From positions 45,562 to 109,561 of the forward strand of contig JAEXRL010000003.1 in the NCBI GenBank assembly GCA_023440825.1: 64,000 nucleotides of DNA, written 5' to 3'. Source of the stretch: Pseudomonadota bacterium. GTDB taxonomy: Bacteria > Pseudomonadota > Gammaproteobacteria > Burkholderiales > Burkholderiaceae_B. Position numbers and translations under genes: made by a program. Positions 35,388 through 44,778 of the stretch are shown piece after piece. A model generated the notes under the pieces. That model did no database searches and had not been told where the DNA came from. It saw only the letters and a list, made by a program, of their open reading frames with translations. Every line of letters starts with the position of its first letter. The stretch's first letter is position 1.

Positions 35388-37333
35388 ATCAAGAACTAAC
35401 ACTGGACAACTTTATACTCGAGCGCGATGCTCAAGGGCTGGCGTGGTTAAGTATTGACTGCCACCTTAGTGCGGTCAATCGCCTCTCGGCAGAAGTCTTG
35501 CAAGAACTGGGGCAGGTGCTAGATTATTTGGCAAAACATGCCCCCAAGGGCCTGATTATTCAATCCGCTAAAACCACTGGGTTTATTGCCGGTGCAGACA
35601 TAGACGAGTTCTCCAGTCTGGATAATGCCGAAAAAGGACAAGCCCTGGTAACTCGTGGCTGGCAGTTATTCCAGCGTCTTGCCGCACAACCTTACCCCAC
35701 CCTTGCCCTGATTCGTGGCCATTGCTTAGGTGGGGGCCTAGAACTGGCCTTGGCCTGCCGGTATCGTTTAGTGGTCGATATCAAGGAAACGCGCTTAGCC
35801 CTACCCGAGGTCATGTTGGGCATCTTTCCTGGCTGGGGAGGCATGTCACGGCTGCCTCGTCTTATTGGTCCCATCGCTGCCATGGAATTGATGCTAAGCG
35901 GTCGTAGCGTCGATGCACGACGTGCGGTCAAGCTGGGTCTAGCCGATGCCAAGGTGCCAGAGCGCCTGATGCATAAGGCCGCCATCGATCAGGTGCTTAG
36001 CCAACAGCCGGCACGACGCGCCACAGGTATTAAAGCCTTGCTGAATCAAGCATGGATACGCCCCTTGGTCGCTCGCCAATTACTGAAAAATATCCGTCAG
36101 CGTGACCCGCACGAGCACTATCAGGCTCCCAGAGCCATTGTGCAAGTCTGGGAGCGACATGGCGGCAATGCACTCAAAGCCCCAGAACTGATAGAGCAAC
36201 TCACTGGATCCGATGTGGCACAAAACCTGCTACGCGTTTTTCACTTGCAGGAACGCCTTAAAAACATAGGTAAGCGCAGCAACCATGCCATTGAGCATGT
36301 GCATATTGTTGGGGCCGGTGTCATGGGCGGGGATATTTCTGCCCTATGTGCCCTGCATGGTATTACCGTTACGCTACAAGACCAGAATCGCAGCAGCATT
36401 GCCGCCGCACAAGGGCGAGCCGCTACGCTTTTCGAGCGCCGTCTCAAGGACCCCATCGCTGTGCGCGCAGCACTGGACAGACTAGTGCCTGACCCTCAAG
36501 GACTGGGGGTACCGCGTGCAGACATTGTCATTGAAGCCATTATTGAGGACGCGCAAGCCAAGCGCCAGTTGTATGCGCAAATAGAACCTCAGCTTAAACC
36601 CGATGCATTGCTGGCCACTAATACCTCCAGCCTGCCCCTAGAAGAGCTTTCACAGCAGTTACTGCAGCCTGAACGGTTACTTGGCATTCATTTTTTTAAT
36701 CCGGTAGCACGCATGCCACTGGTAGAGGTCGTCGAAACGCTGGCCAGCCCCTTACCCATTAAACAAGCAGCTTGGTCGTTTGTACATCAACTGGGCAAGC
36801 TACCTTTGCCTGTACAAAGCAGCCCTGGATTTTTGGTAAATGCCGTACTCGCACCGTATATGCACGAAGCGATGAAATGTGTAGATGAGGGACTAAGCCC
36901 TGCCACCATTGATTTGGCCGCAGAACAATTCGGCATGCCCATGGGGCCCTTGGAACTTGTGGATACAGTAGGCTTGGATATTGCCTACGCGGCAGGTCAA
37001 CAATTGCTGCCCCATCAGGCAACACCTCAGTGCCTGCAGCAACGACTCGATAAGCAGCAGTTAGGCCGTAAAAGTGGTCAAGGATTTTATAGCTGGAAAC
37101 AAGGTAAAGCGGATAAACCCAAAGCACAGCATGTGCCCGCAGGCCTGACCGAACGTCTCATCACCCCCTTAATTCATCAGACTCAGGCTCAAGTAAGAAT
37201 CGGCGTTGTGGGCGATGATGACCTGGCTGATGCCGGTATTATTTTCGGTACAGGTTTTGCCCCTTTCCGTGGTGGCCCGATTCATTACAAATCTCATAAA
37301 AAAGCGATAAAACTAGGGAAAACAGCAGGTTAA
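35384..37333 (+). CDS. fadJ: Enoyl-CoA hydratase / 3-hydroxyacyl-CoA dehydrogenase fusion, FadJ type
   Basis: The 649-residue protein carries out the second and third steps of beta-oxidation. The N-terminal hydratase domain has the oxyanion-hole segment AGADIDEF (69-76) and catalytic Glu120 (GGGLE) and Glu142 (LPEVMLGIFPG). The dehydrogenase domain has the NAD-binding GAGVMGG (310-316) and catalytic His436 (GIHFFNP). It is about 65 residues shorter than E. coli FadJ, with the loss in the last dehydrogenase helical domain (after FRGGPIHY). It is coupled to the thiolase gene upstream. Confidence 0.9.
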   Translation: MNQELTLDNFILERDAQGLAWLSIDCHLSAVNRLSAEVLQELGQVLDYLAKHAPKGLIIQSAKTTGFIAGADIDEFSSLDNAEKGQALVTRGWQLFQRLAAQPYPTLALIRGHCLGGGLELALACRYRLVVDIKETRLALPEVMLGIFPGWGGMSRLPRLIGPIAAMELMLSGRSVDARRAVKLGLADAKVPERLMHKAAIDQVLSQQPARRATGIKALLNQAWIRPLVARQLLKNIRQRDPHEHYQAPRAIVQVWERHGGNALKAPELIEQLTGSDVAQNLLRVFHLQERLKNIGKRSNHAIEHVHIVGAGVMGGDISALCALHGITVTLQDQNRSSIAAAQGRAATLFERRLKDPIAVRAALDRLVPDPQGLGVPRADIVIEAIIEDAQAKRQLYAQIEPQLKPDALLATNTSSLPLEELSQQLLQPERLLGIHFFNPVARMPLVEVVETLASPLPIKQAAWSFVHQLGKLPLPVQSSPGFLVNAVLAPYMHEAMKCVDEGLSPATIDLAAEQFGMPMGPLELVDTVGLDIAYAAGQQLLPHQATPQCLQQRLDKQQLGRKSGQGFYSWKQGKADKPKAQHVPAGLTERLITPLIHQTQAQVRIGVVGDDDLADAGIIFGTGFAPFRGGPIHYKSHKKAIKLGKTAG

Positions 37334-37376
37334 GACAGTAGCCAAAGTAGTGTGAAAGCTGGCAAGATACAAGAAA

Positions 37377-37390
37377 CAAACATGTGTTTT
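37377..37390. promoter_or_regulatory. PsrA-type operator upstream of fadL
   Basis: CAAAC-ATGT-GTTTT matches the PsrA half-site pair with one changed base at the far end. It lies 72 bases before the fadL start in the only sizeable gap of the fatty-acid cluster, so fadL and the genes after it may have their own PsrA-controlled promoter. Confidence 0.5.
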
Positions 37391-37461
37391 AAAAACACAG
37401 AAAACGCTCTGTAAACTTTAATTCCTGCTCACAGGGGTTTTCCTTGCACGGAGACATACTC

Positions 37462-38760
37462 ATGAAGCACCTTCCTTTCCGCTTACACACTTTGGCCGCG
37501 CTTTGCGTCGCCATGGGAGCTAGCAGCAGCGTTCAGGCTGCCGGCTTTAACCTACTGGAACAAAACGTCAGCGGCTTAGGCAACGCCTATGCAGGTTCTG
37601 CCGCTATTGCCGAGAATGCCAGCACGATTTACTTCAACCCGGCAGGCATGAGTCTGTTGCCTGGCACCGAATTCTCTGCTGGCATCACCGCCATTAAGCC
37701 CAGTTTCAAATTTACCGATAAAGGCAGCACTGGTCCGGCTGGCATGCCAGCCACCGGGAATAATGGAGGTGATGCGGGTAAATGGGCAGCCCTGCCTAAT
37801 CTGTACGTGTCCCACCAGCTCACCCCTGAGTGGCACGTTGGCCTTGGATTAGGCGCCCCCTTTGGCCTTACCACTGACTACGACAAAGGCTGGAAAGGAC
37901 GCTATCACTCAGAAAAATTTGCCATCGAGAGCATTAACGTCAACCCGTCTGTGGCCTACAAAGTCAATGAGCAGCTCTCCATAGGTGTAGGAGCCAACTG
38001 GTTCCGTATTGATGCCGACTACCGTTTGGCTACCCCTAGAGTCATCCCTACCATGGGCGTGTTCGACATGGATACACGGGTGAAAATGAACGGTGACGCC
38101 TGGGGCTGGAATGCAGGTATTTTGTATCAGGCCACACCTAGCACACGTTTAGGCCTATCGTATCGTTCACAAATTAAAGTCACCGCAGACGGCTCTACCA
38201 AACTGAAAAATCGCGATATTCCAGTCATGCCGGCTGGCGCGGACATCGCCAGATTTGACGCCAAGTCCACCATTAAACTGCCCGACACGGCTGTTTTTAG
38301 CATCGTGCACGACCTGAATCCTAAATGGACACTCTTAGGAGACGTTTCCTGGACAGGTTGGAGCAGTATCCCCAAACTCACCATAGAAAACCGAGGGCCT
38401 GGCGCGCAAAACAGCGAGCTAGATTTGCGCTTCAAAGACGCTTGGCGAATTGCTGTGGGAGCAAACTACCATCACAATGAGCAATGGACCTTCAAGGGGG
38501 GTGTAGCGTGGGATCAGTCACCAGTGCGACAAGACAACTTTCGCCCTACCTCTTTGCCAGATAATGACCGTTACTGGTTGTCCATCGGTGCTCAGTACCG
38601 CATGAACAAAAACATGACTTGGGATGTGGGCTATACGCATTTGTTCTTAAAAAATACCAAGATCAATAACGATACCAATATCCCTGAGCGTGGATTAACA
38701 CGAGGCACCTATAAAAACAGTGGAGACATTTTAGGAGTTCAGTTTAGCTATCGCTTCTAA
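37462..38760 (+). CDS. fadL: Outer-membrane long-chain fatty acid transporter FadL
   Basis: FadL is a 14-strand barrel that lets long-chain fatty acids into the periplasm. The 432-residue protein has a signal peptide (cleavage after SVQAA) and the typical mature opening AGFNLLEQNVSGLGNAYAG with a NPAGMS motif of the plug domain. It ends in an aromatic residue (QFSYRF), as barrel proteins do. I chose the ATG at 37462, preceded by GGAGA; an upstream TTG is less likely. It is downstream of the beta-oxidation genes and after a PsrA-type site. Confidence 0.93.
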   Translation: MKHLPFRLHTLAALCVAMGASSSVQAAGFNLLEQNVSGLGNAYAGSAAIAENASTIYFNPAGMSLLPGTEFSAGITAIKPSFKFTDKGSTGPAGMPATGNNGGDAGKWAALPNLYVSHQLTPEWHVGLGLGAPFGLTTDYDKGWKGRYHSEKFAIESINVNPSVAYKVNEQLSIGVGANWFRIDADYRLATPRVIPTMGVFDMDTRVKMNGDAWGWNAGILYQATPSTRLGLSYRSQIKVTADGSTKLKNRDIPVMPAGADIARFDAKSTIKLPDTAVFSIVHDLNPKWTLLGDVSWTGWSSIPKLTIENRGPGAQNSELDLRFKDAWRIAVGANYHHNEQWTFKGGVAWDQSPVRQDNFRPTSLPDNDRYWLSIGAQYRMNKNMTWDVGYTHLFLKNTKINNDTNIPERGLTRGTYKNSGDILGVQFSYRF

Positions 38761-38840
38761 GCCTAGCCCCTGTATTGCGCCCCACTATGGGTCGCAAACT
38801 CGCCTTGCTCAGTGAAACGTCTTACCCGGAAAGAGCAGCT

Positions 38841-39416
38841 ATGTTACGCAATACCATTCTAATCACGACCCTTACCCTAAGCATGCTCATGCCCTGGAGC
38901 ACTCAGGCATTGACCATTGCAGAAGTCGACATTCCAGAACACATTACCTTAGCGGAACACAGCCTTACCCTAAATGGTGCAGGCCTTCGCCGTAAAGCCA
39001 TTTTTAATGTGTATGTGGCCGCACTCTATACCCCAACTCCGACTCATGATGCGCAGGTCCTGATACACACGAGCAGCCCTCAACAAATGCGCTTGTACCT
39101 GCGTCGCGATCTTAGCGCCAACGATCTTATCGAAGCTTTACGAGACGGGATGCACAAAAACTTAAGTCCACAAGAACAAGAAGAGCTGGCCCCTGCCCAG
39201 GACTTATTTCAACGAACGATGGAACAAGTCGGCGCAGCCAAAAAAGGAGATATCGTCACACTGAATCTGTTCGGTCCAAAAGTAGAAATACTTTTTAATC
39301 AAAACAGCCTGGCTGAAATCAATGACGCGAAGTTAGGGGCTGCACTATTAAAAATATGGTTGGGTGAGCATCCTGCCCAAGCCTCCTTAAAAGAGGCGCT
39401 GCTCGGCGGGCAATAA
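38841..39416 (+). CDS. Periplasmic chalcone isomerase-like protein
   Basis: The 191-residue product has a signal peptide (about residues 1-23, ending TQA) and a chalcone-isomerase-like core: LAEHSLTLNGAGLRRKAIFN, VYVAALYTP, MRLYLRRDLSANDL. Bacterial members of this family have no settled role. Plant CHI-fold relatives without isomerase activity bind fatty acids. Here the gene lies between the outer-membrane porin fadL and the acyl-CoA synthetase fadD on the same strand, so a periplasmic fatty-acid carrier is a reasonable guess, not shown by sequence. The ATG at 38841 follows GGAAAGAG; an earlier in-frame start would disrupt the signal peptide. Confidence 0.75.
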   Translation: MLRNTILITTLTLSMLMPWSTQALTIAEVDIPEHITLAEHSLTLNGAGLRRKAIFNVYVAALYTPTPTHDAQVLIHTSSPQQMRLYLRRDLSANDLIEALRDGMHKNLSPQEQEELAPAQDLFQRTMEQVGAAKKGDIVTLNLFGPKVEILFNQNSLAEINDAKLGAALLKIWLGEHPAQASLKEALLGGQ

Positions 39417-39444
39417 TCCATACCAACACCTTCAGGAGGACAGC

Positions 39445-41109
39445 ATGCAAGCAATTTGGCAGGCAAACTATCCAGCAGGGGTACCTACAGACATCAGTAA
39501 CGAGGCACACTCTTATACCTCGTTAGCCGACATGTTTACACAAAGCTGCCAGCAGTACAGCGCTCGAACTGCCTATATCAGTATGGGTAGCACATTGAGT
39601 TACGCACAACTGGAAGCGCAGGCTAGCGCATTAGGGGCTTGGTTACAATCTGCAGGGGTAAAAAAAGGGGACCGCGTTGCCGTGATGCTGCCTAACCTGT
39701 TGCAATATCCTATTTGCATCTATGGCATCTTGCGTATTGGCGGCATACTGGTCAATACCAACCCCCTATATACGGCAACAGAGCTCAGACACCAACTGAT
39801 GGATTCGCAAGCTGAAACCATCATCATTGCCGAAAATTTTGCCCATGTTCTGGTACAAGTGCTGCCCCAGACACAGATCAAGCGGGTCATTGTGGCCACC
39901 ATAGGTGACATGCTAGGCACCCTGAAGGGCTGGATCAGCAATCAAGTGGTCAGACACGTGAAAAAGCTCGTTCCATCTTGGCATATTCCCGGTGCGTACA
40001 CGTTCAAGCAAGTCCTGCGAGATGGGGCCACGATGAGCCTCATGCCGGTCACACTGAGCCATGACGATACCGCCTGCCTGCAATACACGGGCGGGACTAC
40101 CGGCGTGGCGAAGGGCACTATCCTCACGCACGGCAATCTGGTGTCCAACACCTGCCAAGCCTATGCCTGGCTAAACCCTTACCTCAATCATAAACAACAA
40201 GAATGCATTGTTACTGCGCTCCCCCTCTATCACATCTTCGCCCTGACCGCGAATTGCTTCGTTTTTCTTAAACTGGGTGCGAAAAACCTATTAATACTGA
40301 ATCCGCGCGATATACCCGGCTTGGTGACGGAGCTAAAAAAAGTATCGTTCACCGCTATTACCGGTGTGAATACCTTGTTTAATGCCCTGCTTAACAATGA
40401 ACAATTCAGGCAACTGGATTTCTCGGCGTTGCGCTTTACCTTGGGTGGCGGTATGGCGGTACAAAGCGTGGTCGCCCAACGTTGGCTGGAAGTCACGGGC
40501 AAACCCCTTGCACAAGCCTATGGTCTAACCGAAACCTCACCAGCAGCCACCATCAACCCCCTGGATAAAAAGGAATTTACCGGCTCAATCGGTCTACCGA
40601 TTTCGTCGACCGACCTGCGCATACGAGACGATCAGCAACACGACTTAGCTTTGGGTGAAACCGGCGAACTATGCATTAAGGGTCCCCAGGTAACACCTGG
40701 CTACTGGAATCGTCCTGACGAAACTGCCAAGGTATTTGATCAGGATGGTTTTCTACGCACAGGCGATATTGGCTATATGGACGCGCAGGGCTATGTCTAT
40801 ATATTAGATCGAAAGAAAGACATGATTATCGTCTCGGGCTTTAACGTGTATCCCAACGAAGTCGAAGCCGTTGCGGCTCAACATCCTGATGTACTGGAAG
40901 TAGCCGCCATAGGTGTGCCCGATGAGCACTCAGGAGAAACCGTAAAGCTCTTTGTCATCCGACGCCAGAACAGGGTAACTGAAAAAGAGCTAATCGCTTT
41001 TTGTCGTGAACAGTTAACCGGCTATAAAGCACCCAAGCATGTGGAGTTTCGTACCGAACTGCCACGCACCAATGTGGGTAAGATTTTGCGGCGTGAGTTA
41101 AAAGCATAA
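39445..41109 (+). CDS. fadD: Long-chain acyl-CoA synthetase FadD
   Basis: FadD activates fatty acids as they cross the inner membrane, using ATP and CoA. The 554-residue protein has the AMP-binding loop YTGGTTGVAKG (214-224), the AYGLTETSP motif, and the fatty-acyl-CoA synthetase signature around LRTGDIGYMD...RKKDMIIVSGF (about 425-455). A C-terminal Lys lies in NVGKILRREL. An AGGAGG ribosome-binding site precedes the ATG. It closes the cluster psrA-fadE-fadI-fadJ-fadL-chi-fadD. Confidence 0.93.
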   Translation: MQAIWQANYPAGVPTDISNEAHSYTSLADMFTQSCQQYSARTAYISMGSTLSYAQLEAQASALGAWLQSAGVKKGDRVAVMLPNLLQYPICIYGILRIGGILVNTNPLYTATELRHQLMDSQAETIIIAENFAHVLVQVLPQTQIKRVIVATIGDMLGTLKGWISNQVVRHVKKLVPSWHIPGAYTFKQVLRDGATMSLMPVTLSHDDTACLQYTGGTTGVAKGTILTHGNLVSNTCQAYAWLNPYLNHKQQECIVTALPLYHIFALTANCFVFLKLGAKNLLILNPRDIPGLVTELKKVSFTAITGVNTLFNALLNNEQFRQLDFSALRFTLGGGMAVQSVVAQRWLEVTGKPLAQAYGLTETSPAATINPLDKKEFTGSIGLPISSTDLRIRDDQQHDLALGETGELCIKGPQVTPGYWNRPDETAKVFDQDGFLRTGDIGYMDAQGYVYILDRKKDMIIVSGFNVYPNEVEAVAAQHPDVLEVAAIGVPDEHSGETVKLFVIRRQNRVTEKELIAFCREQLTGYKAPKHVEFRTELPRTNVGKILRRELKA

Positions 41110-41191
41110 GGAGACATCTTTAGCACCAAATGGCATAACTACATTACCCGCCACCCGTATAAACAAATAAGAAACCAGTCGTTTAAGGGCT

Positions 41192-41243
41192 ATTTAACAC
41201 TCTATAGAATAAATAAAACCATTCTTATAACTGAGTGTTAAAT
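41192..41243 (+). promoter_or_regulatory. Inverted repeat enclosing the cysJ start codon region
   Basis: ATTTAACACTC (41192-41202) and GAGTGTTAAAT (41233-41243) form a perfect 11-bp inverted repeat whose right arm includes the first two bases of the cysJ ATG and the only GAG resembling a ribosome-binding site. A second pair, AGAAT/ATTCT (41206-41210, 41221-41225), is nested inside. It can be an RNA hairpin hiding the start codon, or a DNA operator across a promoter with TAGAAT at 41205-41210. Confidence 0.55.
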
Positions 41244-43059
41244 GCCTGCTTTATCCCGACTTTCCGAATCCACTCGTGGTTTGATCAATCAAATCGCCGA
41301 TGAGCTGGATCCTTCCTCGCTTAACTGGCTGTCTGGTTATCTCGCTGGTGTTGCTCATGTGCGCGGTAATGGAGCGCAGTCTGGCTTAAGCCCCACGAAT
41401 CTGGCTCTGGTGCCTGCAGCTCAAAGCGCCGTAGAGCAAAAACCCGCCACCATTCTTTTTGGCAGCCAAACGGGCAACGCGCAGCGTATTGCCGAAGGCT
41501 TTGCACAACGCTTGGGACAAGCGGGTATAGCTTATCGCTTGGTGCGTGCCGACCGCTATAAAACGCGTGAACTTAAAGATGAGCACCTGCTCTATGTCGT
41601 CATCAGCACTCAAGGCGAAGGCGATCCTCCTGACGACTCCATTGCTTTTTTCGAGTTTCTCAGTGGCCCACGGGCGCCAAAGCTAAAGCAGCTCAAATAC
41701 GGCATATTGGGATTAGGAGACTCTAGCTACCCACTCTTTTGCGGGATTGCAGAAAAAATCGATGGACGTCTTGCCGAGCTCGGTGCACAGCGCTTGCTCG
41801 ATACAGGCATGGCAGACTTAGACATCGACACGATTGCAGCTCCCTGGCAGGAGCGAGCATTCGAGCTATTACAACAAGAACAGCAAAACCAAAGCGCCAC
41901 CACATCCAATGTCACGGTGCTAGATACCAGTTTACGCAGTAGCGGCTATAACCGTGACAAACCGTACCAAGCTACCGTGCTGGCTCATCAGGTCATCACA
42001 GGCAAAGACAGCACACGCGATATACGGCACTACGAGCTCTCTCTTGAAGAAAGTGGTCTTAGCTACCAGCCCGGTGACGCACTGGGTGTATGGCCGCGCC
42101 AAAATGCGGGTCTGGTACAAGCGGTCATAGAGCAGTTAACGCTGGACGCTGAGGAGCCGGTCACAATACAAACACAGGTGCATAGCCTGCAAGAGTGGCT
42201 AACACATTACCGCGAGCTAACCCAGCTCACTAAGCCCTTCTTGCTAGAGCTGAGTAAGCGCACAAGCCACCCCGATTTGCACCAAGCCTTAGCAGCCGAC
42301 GGCCTAAACGCTTTGCAAGAGTTACTGCGTACGCATCAAGTACTGGATGTACTACAGCGCTTTCCTGCCGTCTGGACGGCCACAGAGTTGGTTCAAGCTT
42401 TGCGTCCGCTAGCGCCTCGCATGTATTCCATCGCGTCCAGTCAAAGCGTTGTGGACGAAGAGGTACACCTTACCGTCGCTAACGTGCGTTACCAGTTCAA
42501 TGATCAAAGCCGCTGGGGCGTCACTTCGGACTATCTCTCCGAGCTAAACGAGGGCGACACCCTGCCTATTTTTATTGACGCCAATACGCGCTTTCGCCTA
42601 CCAGAGGACACGGATCGCGACATCATCATGATAGGCCCTGGCACTGGCGTGGCACCCTTCCGCTCCTTTGTACAAGAGCGCGCTAATGTGGGTGGTAAAG
42701 GCCGTAACTGGCTATTTTTTGGCAATCCTCATTTTTACACCGACTTTTTATACCAGACCGAATGGCAGCGCGCCCTAGAAGAAGGTGAGCTGCACAGACT
42801 GGACGTGGCCTTTTCGCGCGACCAGGCCGAAAAAATCTACGTGCAGCACAAACTACTTGAACAGGCTACCGAGGTGTACAACTGGCTACAGAACGGCGCC
42901 CATGTGTACGTCTGCGGAGATGCCAACCAAATGGCTAAAGATGTACATCAAGCTTTGCAAGACATCGCTCAACAAGCGGGAGGCCTGAACCCCGAGCAGG
43001 CTCGCGCTTGGCTAGATGAATTAGCTGCCCAGGGCCGTTACGCCCGCGACGTTTACTGA
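41242..43059 (+). CDS. cysJ: Sulfite reductase NADPH flavoprotein alpha component CysJ
   Basis: CysJ passes electrons from NADPH through FAD and FMN to CysI. The 605-residue protein has an N-terminal flavodoxin domain (ILFGSQTGNAQRIAEGFA, about 71-88), a connecting FAD domain with RMYSIASSQ, and an NADPH domain with IGPGTGVAPFRSFVQER. It ends with GRYARDVY, very like the CysJ C-terminus. An in-frame TAA directly abuts the ATG, so no earlier start is possible. Ten bases separate it from cysI. In enterobacteria CysB controls these genes; no CysB gene is in this window. Confidence 0.95.
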   Translation: MPALSRLSESTRGLINQIADELDPSSLNWLSGYLAGVAHVRGNGAQSGLSPTNLALVPAAQSAVEQKPATILFGSQTGNAQRIAEGFAQRLGQAGIAYRLVRADRYKTRELKDEHLLYVVISTQGEGDPPDDSIAFFEFLSGPRAPKLKQLKYGILGLGDSSYPLFCGIAEKIDGRLAELGAQRLLDTGMADLDIDTIAAPWQERAFELLQQEQQNQSATTSNVTVLDTSLRSSGYNRDKPYQATVLAHQVITGKDSTRDIRHYELSLEESGLSYQPGDALGVWPRQNAGLVQAVIEQLTLDAEEPVTIQTQVHSLQEWLTHYRELTQLTKPFLLELSKRTSHPDLHQALAADGLNALQELLRTHQVLDVLQRFPAVWTATELVQALRPLAPRMYSIASSQSVVDEEVHLTVANVRYQFNDQSRWGVTSDYLSELNEGDTLPIFIDANTRFRLPEDTDRDIIMIGPGTGVAPFRSFVQERANVGGKGRNWLFFGNPHFYTDFLYQTEWQRALEEGELHRLDVAFSRDQAEKIYVQHKLLEQATEVYNWLQNGAHVYVCGDANQMAKDVHQALQDIAQQAGGLNPEQARAWLDELAAQGRYARDVY

Positions 43060-43069
43060 TACTGAATCC

Positions 43070-44776
43070 ATGACAGAAAAACTTGCTCCCTTAGAACAGC
43101 TCAAAATTGAGAGTAATTACCTACGCGGTACGATACAGGAAGGCTTGGCCGATCCGATCACCGGCGCCATCAGTGAAGATGACAACAAATTGTTGAAGTT
43201 TCACGGGAGTTACCAACAAGATGACCGCGATATACGCGAGGAAAGACGTAAGCAAAAACTAGAACCTGCTTATAGTTTTATGATTCGTGCCCGCTTGGCC
43301 GGAGGGGTTGTCACGCCTGCCCAATGGTTAGCGTTCGACCAAATCGCCACGGATTGGTCACAATTTGGCCTGCGCATTACTACACGCCAAACCTTTCAGT
43401 GGCATGGTGTACGTAAACCACATCTTAAATTATCCTTACGCGCAATTCATGACGCTTTGGCTAGCACCATTGCTGCCTGTGGGGATGTTAACCGGCAAGT
43501 GGTAAGCGCCAGCAACCCCTTATTATCTGCCCATCACGCGCTCGTACAATATTGGGCAGAGCAAATATCTGATGCGTTTTTACCTAAAACCAATGCGTAT
43601 GCTGAAATTTGGCTAGACGGTAAAAAAGTCGATGAGCTGACACAAGGTCAAGAGGTGGAACCCATATATGGCAAAACCTACTTACCCCGTAAATTCAAAA
43701 TTGGCATCGCCATCCCGCCTTTAAATGATGTGGATGTATTCGCTCAGGATATTGGCTTAATCGCCATTATTGAGCACGACGAACTGCTAGGCTTTAACGT
43801 GGCCATAGGCGGCGGCATGGGTGCCACACATGGCGATGACACCACTTACCCAAGGCTGGGCAGCATCATTGGCTTTGTGACACCTGATCAGGTACTGGCT
43901 GTGGCCGAGGCGATTATCACGACACAACGAGATCACGGTAATCGCCAAGAACGCCGTTATGCCCGACTCAAGTACACCGTAGACACAATGGGGGTAGAAA
44001 ATTTCAAAGCACAGGTGGAACACCGCAGTGGCGTGACACTGGCGGCGGCACGTGCCTATCAATTTGACCATAATGGCGATCGCTTTGGCTGGGTACAAGG
44101 CTCAGATGGACGCTGGCACTTGGGGTTGCGCATTGACTCTGGACGCCTGATGGACACTGAACAAGGCGACTGGCTAAGTGGCATGCGAGCCATTGCCCAT
44201 GTGCATACAGGGCATTTCCGCCTGACCTGTAACCAAAACCTGATTATTGCTGATGTCGCCACCCGCGATAAGGCAAAGATTGACAAACTGGTTGCCGCTC
44301 ATCAACTGGACGTATACGCGCGCCAAAGTGGTATACGTAGCGCTACCATAGCCTGCGTGGCTCTGCCCACCTGTGGCTTAGCCATGGCCGAAAGCGAGCG
44401 TTACGCCCCTATTATTCAGCCCAAGTTGGAACAACTGCTAGCCCAGCATGGGCTGCTAGATGAGCCCATCGTGTTTCGCATCTCAGGCTGCCCCAACGGC
44501 TGCTCTCGCCCCTACCTGGGCGAGATAGCCTTGGTAGGGCGTGCCCTGGGTCGCTATGACCTGCGCTTAGGAGCAAACTTCAGTGGCGAACGCCTGAACG
44601 TTTTATACAAGCAAAATATTGCTGAGGACGAGATATTAAGCACATTAGCTGAGCTCTTTGCTCGCTTTGCTCAAGAGAGAGTGACCGACGAACATTTTGG
44701 CGATTTTCTGGTACGCCAAGGCGTCGTCGCCCAGCCTACTCAAAAGCTTATCCCTCTTGTTTTACAGCCAGCGTGA
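43070..44776 (+). CDS. cysI: Sulfite reductase hemoprotein beta component CysI
   Basis: CysI reduces sulfite to sulfide with six electrons at a siroheme-[4Fe-4S] centre. The 568-residue protein carries the four cluster ligands as Cys429 and Cys435 (CVALPTC) and Cys474 and Cys478 (CPNGC), and the siroheme-contacting segments RLTTRQTFQWHG-type (here RITTRQTFQWHG, 102-113) and RLTCNQNL. The start is 10 bases after cysJ. It overlaps no other gene; cysG starts 2 bases past its stop and makes its cofactor. Confidence 0.96.
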   Translation: MTEKLAPLEQLKIESNYLRGTIQEGLADPITGAISEDDNKLLKFHGSYQQDDRDIREERRKQKLEPAYSFMIRARLAGGVVTPAQWLAFDQIATDWSQFGLRITTRQTFQWHGVRKPHLKLSLRAIHDALASTIAACGDVNRQVVSASNPLLSAHHALVQYWAEQISDAFLPKTNAYAEIWLDGKKVDELTQGQEVEPIYGKTYLPRKFKIGIAIPPLNDVDVFAQDIGLIAIIEHDELLGFNVAIGGGMGATHGDDTTYPRLGSIIGFVTPDQVLAVAEAIITTQRDHGNRQERRYARLKYTVDTMGVENFKAQVEHRSGVTLAAARAYQFDHNGDRFGWVQGSDGRWHLGLRIDSGRLMDTEQGDWLSGMRAIAHVHTGHFRLTCNQNLIIADVATRDKAKIDKLVAAHQLDVYARQSGIRSATIACVALPTCGLAMAESERYAPIIQPKLEQLLAQHGLLDEPIVFRISGCPNGCSRPYLGEIALVGRALGRYDLRLGANFSGERLNVLYKQNIAEDEILSTLAELFARFAQERVTDEHFGDFLVRQGVVAQPTQKLIPLVLQPA

Positions 44777-44778
44777 TC

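Noticed and set aside
36759..37127. 122-codon minus-strand frame within fadJ
   Set aside because: Shadow of the 3-hydroxyacyl-CoA dehydrogenase domain; no family features and no ribosome-binding site.
41171..41185. PsrA-like half-sites GAAAC and GTTTA upstream of cysJ
   Set aside because: The spacer is 5 bases, outside the 2-4 range of the consensus, and sulfite reduction is not an expected target.
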